64,000 nt of DNA from Silene conica (Eukaryota > Streptophyta > Magnoliopsida > Caryophyllales > Caryophyllaceae). Shown piece after piece: positions 45,401 through 56,763 of this stretch. The notes under the pieces were generated by a model, which was given only the letters and a program-made list of their open reading frames with translations, was not told the DNA's origin and did not search any database. Position numbers and translations under genes: made by a program. The DNA lies in contig CM055312.2 in assembly GCA_029255685.2 (NCBI GenBank), positions 51,556,202-51,620,201 on the forward strand, written 5' to 3'. Within the stretch, counting starts at the first letter, position 1. Each line of letters opens with the position of its first letter.

Positions 45401-47102
45401 ACATTTGGCACAAAATTAGGCTTTCTCCTTTCCTCAAGCTAGACTTCAAGGTATTGACGGATATGAATTTGATCTTTGGTTTGACTCTATACCCCTTGTA
45501 GGATACCCTCACTCCCTTGGGTCCCTTCAAGGAAATTTTCTTTTGATGACAGTCGATAAAAGCCCTATACTTCCCCAGCCAATCCATCCCTAGGATCACC
45601 TCAAAACCTCCCAGAGGAAATTCTATGAGGTCACAATAAAAAATTGCTTCCCCGATTTTGATGGGTACACTACCATAGACTCTATTACAAGTTATTGACT
45701 CTCCTGAGGGTATGGTCACTGAGTCTGCGACCCAGTCGAACCTCTCGAGTCCCAAAACTCTAACATGGTCTCTAGACACAAAAGAATGGGTGGCACCGGA
45801 ATCGAAAAGCACGAAAGTAGGTTTAGAGTTCACAAGAAAAGTACCAGTAACCACATGAGCGTCCTCTTGAGCGGCCTGCTTTCCCATGGCAAAGAGGTTG
45901 CCACTGGTCTTGACCCCACTCTGGCTGGCACCAGATGTCCCAGCCTGCTGATTTCCTGCCGTCCCCGTCTTGTTGCTGTTCCCACCTCCATTGTACTGAT
46001 TTTGATATGAACGGTTCTGATTGTTGTTGTTGTAGTTCCTCTGGTAGTTGCTGCTGCCACCAGACTTCGCACCCCCACCATAGTTTGTCATGGGTGTGCG
46101 ATAGCCATTGCTGCCATAGGACTGAGTGCGAGGTCCCTGGTATCCGGATGTAGGTGTACGATAGCCCCCGGACTGGTTCACTCCAGACGAGCGACACACT
46201 GCCTGCTTGTGCCCAATTTTCCCGCAACCGAAACAGACCACTCCCACTGAACCACTACCAGAACCTCCACTCTTGAAGTTGCCCCCACTCTGGTTTCTCC
46301 CGCCACCAGAGGCACTACTCCCGAAATACCCACTGTACTTGTTATTACTTTGCTTTTTCGATCCTGAACCCTCAGCTACTGTTTCAGCTTTCCTCTTTTC
46401 TGACTTGGATTGTTTATCCTTTTTGATCATATCCGAAAGCCTCTCCGCCGCCCCAGCCCTTAAATAGATGTCACGGATTGTGGTTGGCGGAGCTGCAATC
46501 AGTCTCTTCTTGACGGCGATTGATAACCCCCTCTCAAACTTCATGGCTAACATAGCATCATCAAATCCCATATCTCTCACATAGTGTACCAGCTGGATGA
46601 ATTTCCGGTAGTAAACCTCTACGGTCATGTCCTCCGACATCGTGAATGAGTCGAACTCCTCCCTCAGCTTGCTCTTTTGGAATTCTGGTAGAAACGCCTC
46701 GCTCAGAACCCCCTGGAATGCGTCCCACGGAACAAACGCGGATCCACCCTCTAAAGCTGCTTCTCGGAGCTCTCCCTTATTCGTGGTCCACCAATCTCCA
46801 GCCATACCCCTCAGATAGTGGGCAGCCTGGTCTACCTTCAACTCTTCAGGGCAATCCAGCAACTCGAATAGGTTATCGAATTCCCGGCACCAAGCTCCTA
46901 ACAGGTGAGGTTCCCCCTCCCCAGTGAATTGGGTAGGGTGATGCCTTGCGATGATTGTGCTCATTTTCGCGGAGTCCATTCGTTTGGCCTTTAGGGCCGC
47001 ATTTTCAGCTATCAGTCGGTCCACCTCTTCTTGGGTGATGTTAACGGCATTCTCTCTTCGCGGAGGCATACTATAAAATAAGAAAGGAATGAGTCCCGAC
47101 AT
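42468..47102 (-). CDS. Gag-pol polyprotein of the Tekay chromovirus
   Basis: The frame has 1544 codons; the likely start is the Met 12 codons in ([10 protein letters not shown], at 47069), since MPPRR-type starts are typical of the lineage. Domains in order are gag (about residues 50-220), CCHC knuckle [14 protein letters not shown] (about 290), aspartic protease [12 protein letters not shown] (about 435), RT with [15 protein letters not shown] and [10 protein letters not shown] (about 600-830), RNase H with [14 protein letters not shown] (about 910) and VADALSR, integrase with a zinc-binding start and [14 protein letters not shown] (about 1130-1400), and a C-terminal chromodomain (about 1495-1540, [19 protein letters not shown]), which in chromoviruses directs integration to heterochromatin. 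Gag and pol are in one frame, as usual for Tekay. Confidence 0.95.
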   Translation of the reverse strand: MSGLIPFLFYSMPPRRENAVNITQEEVDRLIAENAALKAKRMDSAKMSTIIARHHPTQFTGEGEPHLLGAWCREFDNLFELLDCPEELKVDQAAHYLRGMAGDWWTTNKGELREAALEGGSAFVPWDAFQGVLSEAFLPEFQKSKLREEFDSFTMSEDMTVEVYYRKFIQLVHYVRDMGFDDAMLAMKFERGLSIAVKKRLIAAPPTTIRDIYLRAGAAERLSDMIKKDKQSKSEKRKAETVAEGSGSKKQSNNKYSGYFGSSASGGGRNQSGGNFKSGGSGSGSVGVVCFGCGKIGHKQAVCRSSGVNQSGGYRTPTSGYQGPRTQSYGSNGYRTPMTNYGGGAKSGGSSNYQRNYNNNNQNRSYQNQYNGGGNSNKTGTAGNQQAGTSGASQSGVKTSGNLFAMGKQAAQEDAHVVTGTFLVNSKPTFVLFDSGATHSFVSRDHVRVLGLERFDWVADSVTIPSGESITCNRVYGSVPIKIGEAIFYCDLIEFPLGGFEVILGMDWLGKYRAFIDCHQKKISLKGPKGVRVSYKGYRVKPKIKFISVNTLKSSLRKGESLILCQMWDCEAETPKTSEIPVVREFEGVLRDDVPGLPPRREVEFSIDLKPGAGPISKSPYRMGPKEMEELKKQLDELAEKGFIRPSVSPWGAPVLFVKKKDGSLRLCVDYRELNNVTIKNRYPLPRIDDLFDQLSGAGVFSKIDLRSGYHQLRIKDEDIPKTAFRTRYGHYEFVVMPFGLTNAPTVFMDLMNRVFSPYLDKFVVVFIDDILVYSKNAEEHEDHLRKVLQTLEEHKLNAKLSKCEFWLEKVAFLGHVISKEGVSVDPSKIEAVTKWQSPKNVSEIRSFLGLAGYYRRFVKDFSKIAKPLTSLMRKENRYIWDESCEKAFLTLKERLTTAPILALPVGSDNFEVYTDASKHGLGCVLMQNGRVIAYASRQLKTYEENYPTHDLELGVVVFALKLWRHYLYGATFKVFSDHKSLKYIYTQKELNMRQRRWIELIGDYDMQIVYHEGKANVVADALSRKSVHALSCARSRVRLHGELREMGIFMIRKGDALGDLTVEPELYGEIRELQKSDERIQKWRLMVENGNGDGASKFSIHTDGSLRFSGRWCVPNVEELKKKILTEAHATPYSVHPGGDKLYKDLKKTFWWPSMKKEVAEFVSRCLTCQRVKGEHKRPQGKVQPLDVPEWKWENISMDFIVGLPRTQRGNNMIWVIVDRLTKSAHFIPMKDTWSKAELAKSYVQNVVKLHGVPKDIVSDRDSRFISRFWQELQAALGTQLKMSTAFHPATDGQTERTIQTLEDMLRACVLEFGGSWEDRLGLIEFSYNNSYHASIGMAPFEALYGRKCRSPVCWDDRADVVTLGPDMIQEMVEQVQIIRQRMRAAQDRQKSYADLKRSDISFEVGEKVLLKVSPMKGVMRFGKRGKLSQKFIGPFEILDRVGEVAYRLALPPTLSKVHNVFHVSQLRKYVSDPSHVLQHEVIEVDEQLAYIETPKEILDRKIRKTRNGETSLVKVLWTNHNQEEATWEPEASMRERYPHLFD

Positions 47103-47602
47103 TCATGGGTACCCATTTGGTTTAGAGCTATGTTCCCTAAGCATCAAAATCTATCAACACTTATAATATAGAGTAGTTCTATTCCATAACATGGCTTAGG
47201 GTTCACATAACCGCATATCACTAGACATGATGAAAGAAGAATTACTAGCATGTTCTAAATTACTTATTATACCACAACAATATACACCTTTTATTCAAAC
47301 AAGTAAGGATTCATTCATGTTCATGCCCCTTCCGGCTTTTCCATAAGTCTCGTATACACAGAATCTCATAACACACTTATCACAGTATGCTATCACTTTC
47401 ACCACCTCCTATTCTACCCTTTTCTCTCATATATGCACTCTGGGTTCCCGGGTAAGACTGATAGGGCCTATGGTTTGGTGTGAGGGGGCCCCAGACTCAT
47501 ACTTCCCCTTTAGTGTGCTCCTAACAGTCCTATCCCGGGGTTCATTTTATTTAGACTCTCCTATATTCATTAGGTTCATTAGGTTAGGCCTGAGGATCGT
47601 TC

Positions 47603-47614
47603 GCTCTGATACCA
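47603..47614 (-). other. Primer-binding site of the Tekay element
   Basis: The minus strand reads TGGTATCAGAGC three bases after the LTR end GTTACA, followed by GAACGATCC. It is the initiator tRNA-Met type. Confidence 0.9.
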
Positions 47615-47617
47615 CTT

Positions 47618-49773
47618 TGTAACACCCCCATTTATTTAAGGGCCTGAACTAGGACTCCTCAGATAAATAAAGGTGTTACCATCTCGGTTTCCCGAGGCAG
47701 TAGATACAAAGGAAGATAAACAGTACTTTAAATTAAATTTAAACTCAAACATGTTCTTACATAACCAAAAGATAAAACTGTTCGGATCAAAAAGAAAGTA
47801 CAACTCATAGACTATTCTCAAGTGAACTACGCTCTAAACAGGTCCGGGTCCAAGCTTCTCACTTCCCTAAGCTCCCATAGTCTTTAACCTGTCAATCTGC
47901 TCCCCAATAGTTGGTTCATCACAGGTGATCACGAATACACAGGGTCAACCACGAGGTTGAGTAGGGAAAACCATAAATAGAAAACATTACTATAAATAGA
48001 AAGCTGAATATCTCCACTCCGAATCACAGACCCTTTTCTCCGCACCAAACACAGACCCTTTATCTCCGCGCCACACAGACCCTTTTATCTCCGCACCAAA
48101 CACAGACCCTTTATCTCCACACCACACAGACCCTTTTCATCTCCTCATCTCATATCGTATCACAGAATATATATAAACAAATATCATAATATACCAACCA
48201 AATATTAGTATAAAACATTCATGGAAATCATCAATAACAACTGAGTAATCATTATGATATGCATCGTATTTCCCCTACCTGTAGTTGCAGAAGCAAATGA
48301 TAAAATGCGCAACCGTTCTCAGAAGTGCTCCACACGAAAACTTCCACCTAGATAAGTATTACTTTAATTAATATTTCCCTAATTCACGTATAGCATACAC
48401 ACGTTCCATTAATAGACACTTCCTATACTTAGAAAGTTTCCCAACAACCAAGTTACCCAAAATAGTAACTTTCTAAATATAGTAGCTACTAAAAATAGTA
48501 ACTCCGACAAGTAAATAAGCACTTGGTTTGAAATTCAAAACTAAGTCTTTACCATAAATACCAATTAAACATATACCATAATTATCATATTACCCCTTAA
48601 ATGCAAATATTCTAAAATCATTAATAAAATTAATAGTGAAAATAAAAATAAGAATAATAATAATATTAGTAATAATAGTAAAAATAAGAATAATAAACAA
48701 CACCACCATTGTCACGAACCCAGCCCTACAACGACCTCAACAACCCGACAAAACAGCCCCTCAACTCGAACAGCCCTCAACAGCCGTGAACAGGCCCTTC
48801 GGCCACCAGTACACGCACCCCCCTAACACTCCTAACCACCTTCTACCACCGCGACATCACCTCCCTACCCCTGACCTCCGGCGAGCAACCAAAAACCCGT
48901 GACAAACACCGCCCTTCACTGACCTGTTCTAAACACCTGCAACCAACCCTCTTAACCCAACCGAAACAGACTCAAAACGACACCACCACCAGTACCGACA
49001 ACCCCTGGAACCACCACGCTGACACACCCTGACACTCGCACTAGACACCACGGTGGTGCCACTGTGTCGACCTCCCCCGAGTCAACAGTGGTACCACCTC
49101 CCTTACTCCCCCCTGTGACAACCCAAACAGACCCGCGAACTACACCACTCGACTGACACAACGAACCCTCCTTTTTACACCACCCGTGATATCCAACCCC
49201 CACCACGACTCACCCCTGACCACCTCTTAACCACCATAAGAACAACAAAACAAAACCCATAACCAGAACGACACCACAACCCCTCTCGAAAGAGCAACAA
49301 ACACCAGCAGTATAAACGAATTGCAAATAAACAGACACAGGTTGCGGCTTACCCGTTTTCTGACTCAAATCGAGGCTAGACCAGGTCACAACAACCGTGA
49401 GAGTGTCCTCCTTCTTGGAGTGTGGTGGCGGCTGAGCAAATAGGGTAGAGGTGATTGTAGTAGATAGGTCAGAAAAGGTGTGTCGAGGCTCCTCATATAA
49501 GGCGGCTGAGTAAGGTGTAGGATAGGTTTTAGCAAATAAAGAAGTCGTGGGCTTGTTGTCTCATGTTTGCACGAAATTCGAGGCCCATGGCCGAGCTGCC
49601 ATGGGTCCTGGGTTCGAATCCCACCAAATACATTTTACCAACATCATCCCTAGGTGGCTAGTTCCCCTTTTCGAGTCACAAATAAGACCTAAACAACTCG
49701 TATAAAACGAGTACGAGCAAGCTTATAAAACGAAAGATTTAAAATAAAAGTAACGAAAAAGCGAGGTATTACA
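47618..49773 (-). repeat. 5' LTR of the Tekay element (2156 bp)
   Basis: It is the same length as the LTR at 40157-42312. The two differences noticed are A/C near 40327/47788 and G/C near 42295/49756. It includes the same tRNA-like segment near 49581-49629. Confidence 0.92.
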
Positions 49774-49845
49774 ACTACCCCTGAACTTCGTAGAGGAAAA
49801 AGGATAAGGAAAAAGAAATCATTTGGAGACGATTTTCAACTTTAC

Positions 49846-50803
49846 TTGGTTGAAGGCTCCGGGGATGAAATAGGATTCCAATATTCATATTGTTATCATG
49901 TAGATGAGGATCCTAGAACATTTGATGAGGCTATGAAATCTCATGATGCTTCCTTTTGGAAAGAAGCAATAAATGATGAAATGGACTCAATTGTCGGAAA
50001 TAATACTTGGGTTTTAGAAGATCTCCCTCGTGGTTGCAAACCTTTGGGTTGCAAATGGATTTTCAAAAGGAAATTGAAGGTGGATGGCACAATTGACAAA
50101 TATAAAGCTCGATTAGTCATCCAAGGCTTTCGGCAAAAACAAGGTATTGATTATTTTGATACCTATGCGCCAGTCGCTCGTATCTCCACTATTAGGCTGT
50201 TAATTGCATTAGCTGCCATTAACAATCTAGTGATCCATCAAATGGATGTTAAGACTGCATTCTTAAATGGGGATTTAGACGAAGAAATTTATATGAAACA
50301 GCCAGAAGGCTTTGTTATGCCGGGTAATGAGCATAAGGTATGCAAATTAATTAAATCATTGTATGGACTTAAACAAGCTCCTAAACAATGGCATCATAAA
50401 TTTGATGAAACAGTTTTGTCCAACGGTTTTCAACTTAACCAGTCAGACAAATGTGTATATAGCAAATTTGATAATGCTGGTAATGGCGTAATCATATGTC
50501 TATATGTCGATGATATGTTGATTTTTGGTACTAGCCAAAATCAAGTAGATATTTGTAAACAATTTCTATCTTCAAAATTTGCAATGAAGGATATGGGGAT
50601 AGCTGATGTGATTCTTGGAATCAAAATAAAGCGGAGTGACAAAGAAATTTCGTTGACTCAATCTCACTATATTGAGAAAGTATTGAACAAGTTTAATTGT
50701 CATAATAGTACTCCAGCTTTAACTCCCATGGAACCTGGTTTGAAACTTGTACCAAATACCGGTTTACCTGTTTCACAGCTCGAGTACTCTCGAGTAATTG
50801 GAT
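49846..50803 (+). pseudogene. Copia-4 reverse transcriptase region
   Basis: It contains ATYDEAM-like FDEAMKSHDASFWKEAINDE, NNTWVLEDLPRGCKPLGCKW, KARLVIQGFRQKQGIDYFDT, HQMDVKTAFLNGDLDEEIYM, SLYGLKQAPKQW, ICLYVDDMLIFG and DVILGIKIKRSDKEISLTQS, up to the solo LTR insertion at SRVIGCL. It is the RT of a Tork/TAR-like copia, well preserved but interrupted. Confidence 0.9.
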
Positions 50804-51529
50804 GTCTTGTAAAACCCCTCGCGAAAGCGGAAATATAAAACATACAAACTACTAAAAATGCAGCGGAATTAAATCTTTTTTTTTAAAAGATAAACAACAT
50901 GCGAGAAGTCTTAAACTGAAACTGAAGTAAAACCAAAATAGATAAGTAACAGTTCTAAGTATCAAAACAAATATGTACATCAGCCTGGGATGGAACATCC
51001 CTACAGGCACCAAAACAACTGTAGCAAAAGTCTAAGAGTCTAGCTAGGCGATATAAAGGTAAGTCATATGATGACGACAGGATCATCACTCGCTAGCCCT
51101 CTCGTAACCCCGCTCCAACCTGCATGTACCTACATACATGAAAACATGTACGCCACAATCAGTGGGGAGTGACTAGAGTTCTCCTAGCCACCTTTTGTGA
51201 CAACACGTAACATATAAAGCAATACAGAATACTCCAACATATATCAACATGTGAAGCATAAACATCTCATCAACTGATCTCATACTATCATGCAAACTCT
51301 AGTGCACGGCTCTCAACCAACTTCATAAACCATTAGGAAGGAGAGACGGTTTCCCTACTGGTTACCCAGTCTGGGGGTCTTTCAATCCAACTATTTATGA
51401 AACCGAACTAAGAGTCATCCAATGCCTTGGATGATCAAACCACAACTTAACAACAATCATATACTCATCATTATCAATATCTATATCTGACACATACCAA
51501 CTCAAGGCAAGCAGATAAATTCAGCAAGT

Positions 51530-52090
51530 AAAAGGTTCAGCGGTCAACTTAAGACATAACCTAATACCAAATCATTCAGCAAGTGTAAAGGTTCAGCGGT
51601 CAACTTAAGACATAACCTAAACACCAAAACATTCAGCAAGCAAGGACTCAGAGGCCAACTTAAGGCATGGACCTGCCAATCAGCAAGACACTAGACTCAG
51701 CGGCCAACTTAAGGCATAGACTAGCATCCAAAAGTAAAGGACTCAGAGGCCAGCTTAAGGCATGTCTCTTCACCACATCACAAGGTACTAAACTCAGAGG
51801 CCAGCTTAAGGCATGTTCTAGCACCAAACATCTGCACTCCGGGCAAGGTGTCAGTTCCTTAGCTACCCCGTTGTGCAGCTGCTCTACTCGTCAGACTCAG
51901 AGGCCAACTTAAGGCATGTTCCAACGCGATCACAATCATACATGTCTGGACTCAGAGGCCAGCTTAAGGCATGTCCCAGACACGAGAAACATACACATAT
52001 AGGGCTCAGAGGCCAGCTTAAGGCATATCCCCATATATGACAAACAACTCACGTATTAAGTTCAGAGGCCAGCTTAAGGCATAACTTAAT
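51530..52090. repeat. Tandem array with core CAGAGGCCAGCTTAAGGCAT
   Basis: About ten units of 45-100 bp each contain (A/T)CAG(A/C)GG(C/T)CA(A/G)CTTAAG(G/A)CAT. The left units read CAGCGGTCAACTTAAGACAT and the right ones converge on the core. The unit cores are conserved while the linkers vary. Confidence 0.85.
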
Positions 52091-52386
52091 ACGCATCAAT
52101 ACAATATCAACCAAAGTCTATGAACTAATCTATAGTTCTACTTTTCTTAACTTCGAATCAACACTTAATTGACCCCGGAAACTAAGTTGAGGGAGAGCCG
52201 GTTTCCCTTTCGGTTACCCGACCGGGGGGTCTCTATCCTCACTCCATTCCCGAACCCAATATAGTGTCGCCCATCCTCCGGGGATCTCAAATACATATCA
52301 AAGATCCACAAAACGACTTTCAATCAAAACCGATCAATCGTTTGAAAGTTATACGCGAATTACAACAAATCAGCTCGCAGGGATCC

Positions 52387-52768
52387 CCAGCCGGTCGGCA
52401 GGCAGCCGGTCGGCCGGCTGGTGATCCACCCAGCCTTCTTTCTTTTTAAAACCGAGAACAACAAAAAGGGACTCCCAGCCGGTCGGCAGGCAGCCGGTCG
52501 GCCGGCTGGGAACCCAGTCCCTTAGCCTATACAATACGCAAACCAACCCCACATGTACTCCCAGCCGGCTGGCAGGCGGCCGGTCTGCCGGCTGGGCTCC
52601 CCTCTTCCTATAGTTTTCACAAAACACAAACGACACAAGGAGACTACCAGCCGGTTGGCAGGTAGCCGGTCGGCCGGCTGGCAGTCCCAAGCCAATTTTT
52701 CCTCAGAATACAAAAAACACAAAGAAGCGCTCCCGGCCGGTCGACCGGCGGCCGGTCGGTCGACCGGC
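52387..52768. repeat. Five 35-bp GC-rich palindromes at about 87-bp spacing
   Basis: Copies lie at 52387-52421, 52475-52509, 52561-52595, 52647-52681 and 52733-52768. Each has a left arm like CCAGCCGGTCGGCAG and a right arm like CGGTCGGCCGGCTGG, able to fold on itself. The linkers are AT-rich and different. The fifth copy has changed in both arms (CCGGTCGACCGG) while staying palindromic. Confidence 0.9.
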
Positions 52769-53816
52769 TCAGAGAGCCTGATACGAAAAACGCGACTTTC
52801 AGCCTAATTGAAAACATCGCAAATCGACATACAAACTTCAATATTCGCTACAAGTAAGATTTACCCAACATCATGAATCATCTAAACTCATTATCTATCA
52901 GCAAACAAATCCCATAACAATCCTCAAACGATTATATCAAGTATCCGTCTTAACTTGTGAAAAACTGAAAATAAGCTTAAGAACAAACAACAACATCACC
53001 AAGCATGAATTCTTCACATAAGAACAATCCTAAACATGATACTAAGTCCATTGATCATTAAACATTAACAAAAATCAGAAACTAACATAAGAACACATCA
53101 AAACTTGCTAATATTCACATTAAGGCCGAGTTTCTCATTATCGTCACCTTTACTTAGCGAAACCTTCAAGATCTTGTTCAATAATCATCAAGTCCACTTC
53201 CGGGCTAACACAAACACCGCCTAAAACAACAAAACATCACAACTATCACGAATTTCGAATTAATTCAAACAGGCCGAAATTTCGATTGTCATAAAATGCA
53301 AGATTGATTACCTTAAAACGACGGGCTCGAGACAAGGAATCCGTGGCCGCGAAAATCGTCTCAATTGGATAAGAAACGAAGATTCTATGAGCATTTTAAG
53401 ATTGAAGGAGAAATTTATAAAAATGGTGTTTGTTGTTGTTTGCAAGATCTGAAAATTGAAATGAAGGAGTGAGGTAGAAGATGGTGGGGTTAGGGTTTTG
53501 TGAGGAAAAAGAGGGAAAATGGGTCCATTAACAAGTTAGGCCCATAAGACAAGTTTTACGACGGTTTAAGCTAAAAACAACGACTTAAGGTAACTATAAA
53601 CTTAAGACGATATAAATATTTCTGGAATATGAAATTAAATGGCTAAGACGCAAATTACGCAATTAAATGAAATCTTATTTAAATCCTTTAAAAGTACTCT
53701 CACATAAATTCATCAGTTATTTAAATGGAATCCCAAAATTTACGAAATATAAATTATTTCTCGAGCTTGAACTTAAAACCTTTAAATATTGTTTTACGAA
53801 AATGCGGGATGTTACA

Positions 53817-54464
53817 TGTCTAATGTATGCTATGACATGCACTAGACCGGATATAGCTTTTGCAGTAGGCAAGCTTAGTCGATACACGAAAAATCCTGGT
53901 ACTCTTCACTGGCAAGCTATAAATCGTGTATTGAGGTATCTTAAAGCTACCCAAAGCTTTGGTTTAACAAATGTGGGTAATCCTTCGGTTCTAGAAGGAT
54001 ATTCTGATGCTAGCTGGATTAGTAATATTGAGGATCATTCTTCAACAAGTGGATGGGTGTTTTTGCTTGGGGGAGGTGCCATATCTTGGGCATCCAAAAA
54101 GCAAACATGCATTTCAGGTTCAACCATGGAATCAGAATTTATTGCCTTGGCATCAGCCGGAAAAGAGGCAGAGTGGTTAAGAAATTTAGTTTACGAGATT
54201 CCATTGTGGCCAAAACCAATCTCAACCATAGCTATACATTGTGATAGTGCAGCTACATTAGCTAAAGCATATAGTCAAGTTTACAATGGTAAATCTAGAC
54301 ACTTTGGTGTCAGACATAGCTCAGTACGTGAGCTGATAACTGATGGAGTAATATCAGTTATTTTTGTGAGATCTCAAAATAATTTAGCCGATCATTTGAC
54401 CAAGGCATTGGCTAAGGACTTAGTAATAAAGTCGGTTGACGGGATGGGTCTAAAACCCGTATAA
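53817..54464 (+). pseudogene. Copia-4 RNase H region
   Basis: It resumes with [20 protein letters not shown], then [91 protein letters not shown] and [14 protein letters not shown], ending at TAA near 54464. It degrades the RNA strand during reverse transcription. It belongs to the interrupted element. Confidence 0.88.
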
Positions 54465-54997
54465 ATATTTTGCATTAGGATACCCAATTCCCCTCTAAAA
54501 CGACTTTAGAGGCAGAATTCAATGTGGAAGGCCTATTGCTTAAAGATTGGAACACATAATTTATATCCCGAAAGTATGTGTTTGGACCTGCATGTTGTAA
54601 GGTTGGAGTTTAACTTCTTAATTGATCTTTTGAAAAAGTGTGCTTGCAGGAATACGATGAAAATAATCAACCTATGTGAACATGAAGTAAGCCGCTTCAA
54701 GGGAGTTTGGGTTTGGCTCCTCAAATGTTCATGAATAGATATAGGACACTAGGCTTGTAAATAAGTGTCGATTTATTGTAACTTTTGGAGTAAAATTATT
54801 TTTTGTGTGAGTTATCTTCATGTATTCAATATGTGTAAAAGGGTTCAATGCTTAGTCACACCCTAATACTCGAATATTTGGAATGTATAATTTCACTAAG
54901 TAAAAATTCAATCTTCGTGACATTTTCATTTATGCATAAATTGGTACATTTGTTTGGTTTATTTTAAACCTAGAATTACGCTTAAATGGGGGAGGAA
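54465..54997 (+). other. Untranslated 3' region of Copia-4
   Basis: It is AT-rich with no credible frame and ends in a clear polypurine tract (AAATGGGGGAGGAA, 54984-54997) immediately before the LTR. Confidence 0.8.
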
Positions 54998-55579
54998 TGT
55001 TGGTAATTTAAGTGTAATTACCGGTTCATTTTCCGTAATTTGGGTTTGGTTCAAAGACGGGGCAAACTTATAAATAATAAAACTAGTTCGGGAAGTACGG
55101 AGTGTACACTAGTCTATTATATTATAAGTTCGCGGTATAGTTGCCTTACGAACGACTATGCGGGGGTCTCCGATGGGGGTTCGGGGGTAACGTGGTCCCC
55201 GATGGGGGTTCGGGGGCAACGCCCCCGAAACTCTGGCGCCAAATAATTTATCCGAATAAAACGGATTTTGGCAGGTTGATTTCGAAGAGTTGCGACTCTT
55301 CAGAAATATGACTAAATCCTTCCCTTTTTCCCCTTCATTTCCCTATATATATGGGACGAAACAGATCAGAATTTCCTTACGAGAAAAACTTCTGATTATT
55401 CTTCTTGAACAGAAAAGCAAATCTCAGATCAATACTTCAAAATTATATCTCTGTTTTCTTGCCAAAAACCGAGGAATATCCCAGGCATAATATACGGGAC
55501 GAATTGTTCTATAAGGAAAGCATAGCGATTCGGTGTTGTTTCATTATCTTAATTTCTCTGACAGAATATATTTCTAATA
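54998..55579 (+). repeat. 3' LTR of Copia-4
   Basis: It has the same ends as the 5' LTR. The GC hairpin region is locally duplicated here (about 55163-55229), the hairpin itself being at 55209-55229. The TSD copy TTGAG follows at 55580-55584. Confidence 0.88.
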
Positions 55580-55584
55580 TTGAG

Positions 55585-56763
55585 ATGGAGATTCTAGTTA
55601 ATTATCCGAGCTTGTTATTAATTTTAAATTTCATTATAATATTATTGTACTAGCTTAGAACCCGTGCAATATTACACGTGCATATATAAATAATTATACA
55701 AATTTTATGATCATAATAATATTCTATAAGTAGATGGTATAACAAATAATTTTATATTATTAGATAAGAAATGTTGTACTTGAAAATCTAGTTAAAAGAA
55801 TTGTATGACAAATATAAACGAATAATTATTATAACAATGTTAAGCATTTAATGTCTACCAAAAATAATTTTCCAATCATGATAATTGATATATCCAAGTA
55901 AGTACTCTAATTCTTTCCTCTTTTGCACTCTTTCAAGTGTTTCAACCTATCAAGCAAATATCAAAAATGATTATGCTTGCTAGTTTATTTACTAGTTCAA
56001 AAATATGTTGAATTCCTATTAGTTCGGTAAAAACTCATTCTATAAGTTCAAAAATAATTATGCTTGCTTAGTCGTGTCAAAATCAACCCGAAAAAAAAGA
56101 ATGACCCAGAACCCGAAATTGACTCAAACTACAACATCCGACGGATACCCAAAACCCAAATTGACCCGACTCGACCTGAAAATAACTCGAGCTTTCTTGA
56201 CCCATAACAAACCCAACTTTAGAGTTTCCAATCCAAAACTATTCAACCAGAAAGTAAATTTGATAAAAGGTAACTTTAAATGCCATAAAAGACTTAAAAT
56301 GCATTTTTCTCCCTTATCATGGACCCGTCCCGGCCCAATATAACCCGACCCGCATGACCCGAAAGAGGGTCAACTAATAAATCCGAAACAAACTCAATAA
56401 TCCAAAAAGACTCGACCCGCCTCGAACTAACCCGAAAACTTGTCAAAGTCGAAATGACTTGACCTGAGTGTGGCCTGACTGACCCGTTTTCCAGGCCATC
56501 CTACTTAAGCTTTTATAAGTCTAAGTTTCTATAATTCAATGGAAGAGTTAAGCTCTTATGTGTTGAGTTTGGAAATGTTAAGTAAACGACATAACTCCAA
56601 AAGAGCACGACCTTAAATCGGAATATTGATTCACATATTATAAATTAGGAAAATTACTCCATTTTACTTAGGAAATAATCATATACGGTGTATAATCTAC
56701 TACTTACCAAACACTTTAACTAATACTTCTTGTAAACATATGTTGGTCAAATATTATAATAAA
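55585..56763. other. Intergenic DNA with a degenerate GACCCG-rich repeat
   Basis: The first part is AT-rich and contains GAACCCGTGCAATATTACACGTGC (near 55658-55681), a near-palindrome. From about 56080 to 56490, words such as TGACCCGA, ACCCGAC and CTCGACC recur irregularly. I see no gene. Confidence 0.55.

Larger units (their letters stand above)
40157..49773 (-). mobile_element. Tekay-type chromovirus (Ty3/gypsy), whole-looking and very young
   Basis: It has target duplication ACTAC (40152-40156, 49774-49778) and two LTRs of exactly 2156 bp (40157-42312, 47618-49773) with only two differences seen by eye. The primer site TGGTATCAGAGC is at 47603-47614 on the minus strand. One uninterrupted gag-pol frame (42468-47102) has a C-terminal chromodomain, and a purine-rich tract (AAGGAGGGAAGAC) lies next to the 3' LTR. 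At 1.3e-8 substitutions per site per year the LTR difference means some tens of thousands of years. It looks whole, with no breaks seen. Confidence 0.95.
50808..53816 (-). mobile_element. Solo LTR, about 3.0 kb, in Copia-4
   Basis: The plus strand starts TGTAAAACCCCTCGCG and ends GCGGGATGTTACA; in element sense it begins TGTAACATCCCGC. The target duplication TGTCT is at 50803-50807 and 53817-53821. There is no gag or pol and no primer site. It contains a tandem array (51530-52090), five GC-rich palindromes (52387-52768) and a repeated CGGTTTCCC...CGGTTACCC block (51345-51385 and 52199-52240). It is a Ty3/gypsy-type LTR by its ends; the remnant at 35595-35947 is a relative. Confidence 0.82.
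37194..55579 (+). mobile_element. Copia-4: Tork/TAR-like Ty1/copia element hosting two later insertions
   Basis: It has target duplication TTGAG (37189-37193, 55580-55584). Both LTRs are 582 bp (37194-37775, 54998-55579) with TG...TA ends; compensating indels make the equal length a coincidence. Gag lies at 37806-38429, protease and integrase at 38754-39923, RT at 49846-50803 and RNase H at 53820-54464. A Tekay element separates integrase from RT, and a solo LTR separates RT from RNase H. About six LTR substitutions (about 1%) suggest around 0.4 million years. It is broken by two insertions and a few smaller breaks. Confidence 0.9.

Noticed and set aside
52370-52841. Several overlapping frames rich in AGRPA-type repeats
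   Set aside because: They arise from the GC-rich palindrome array read in several frames and on both strands.
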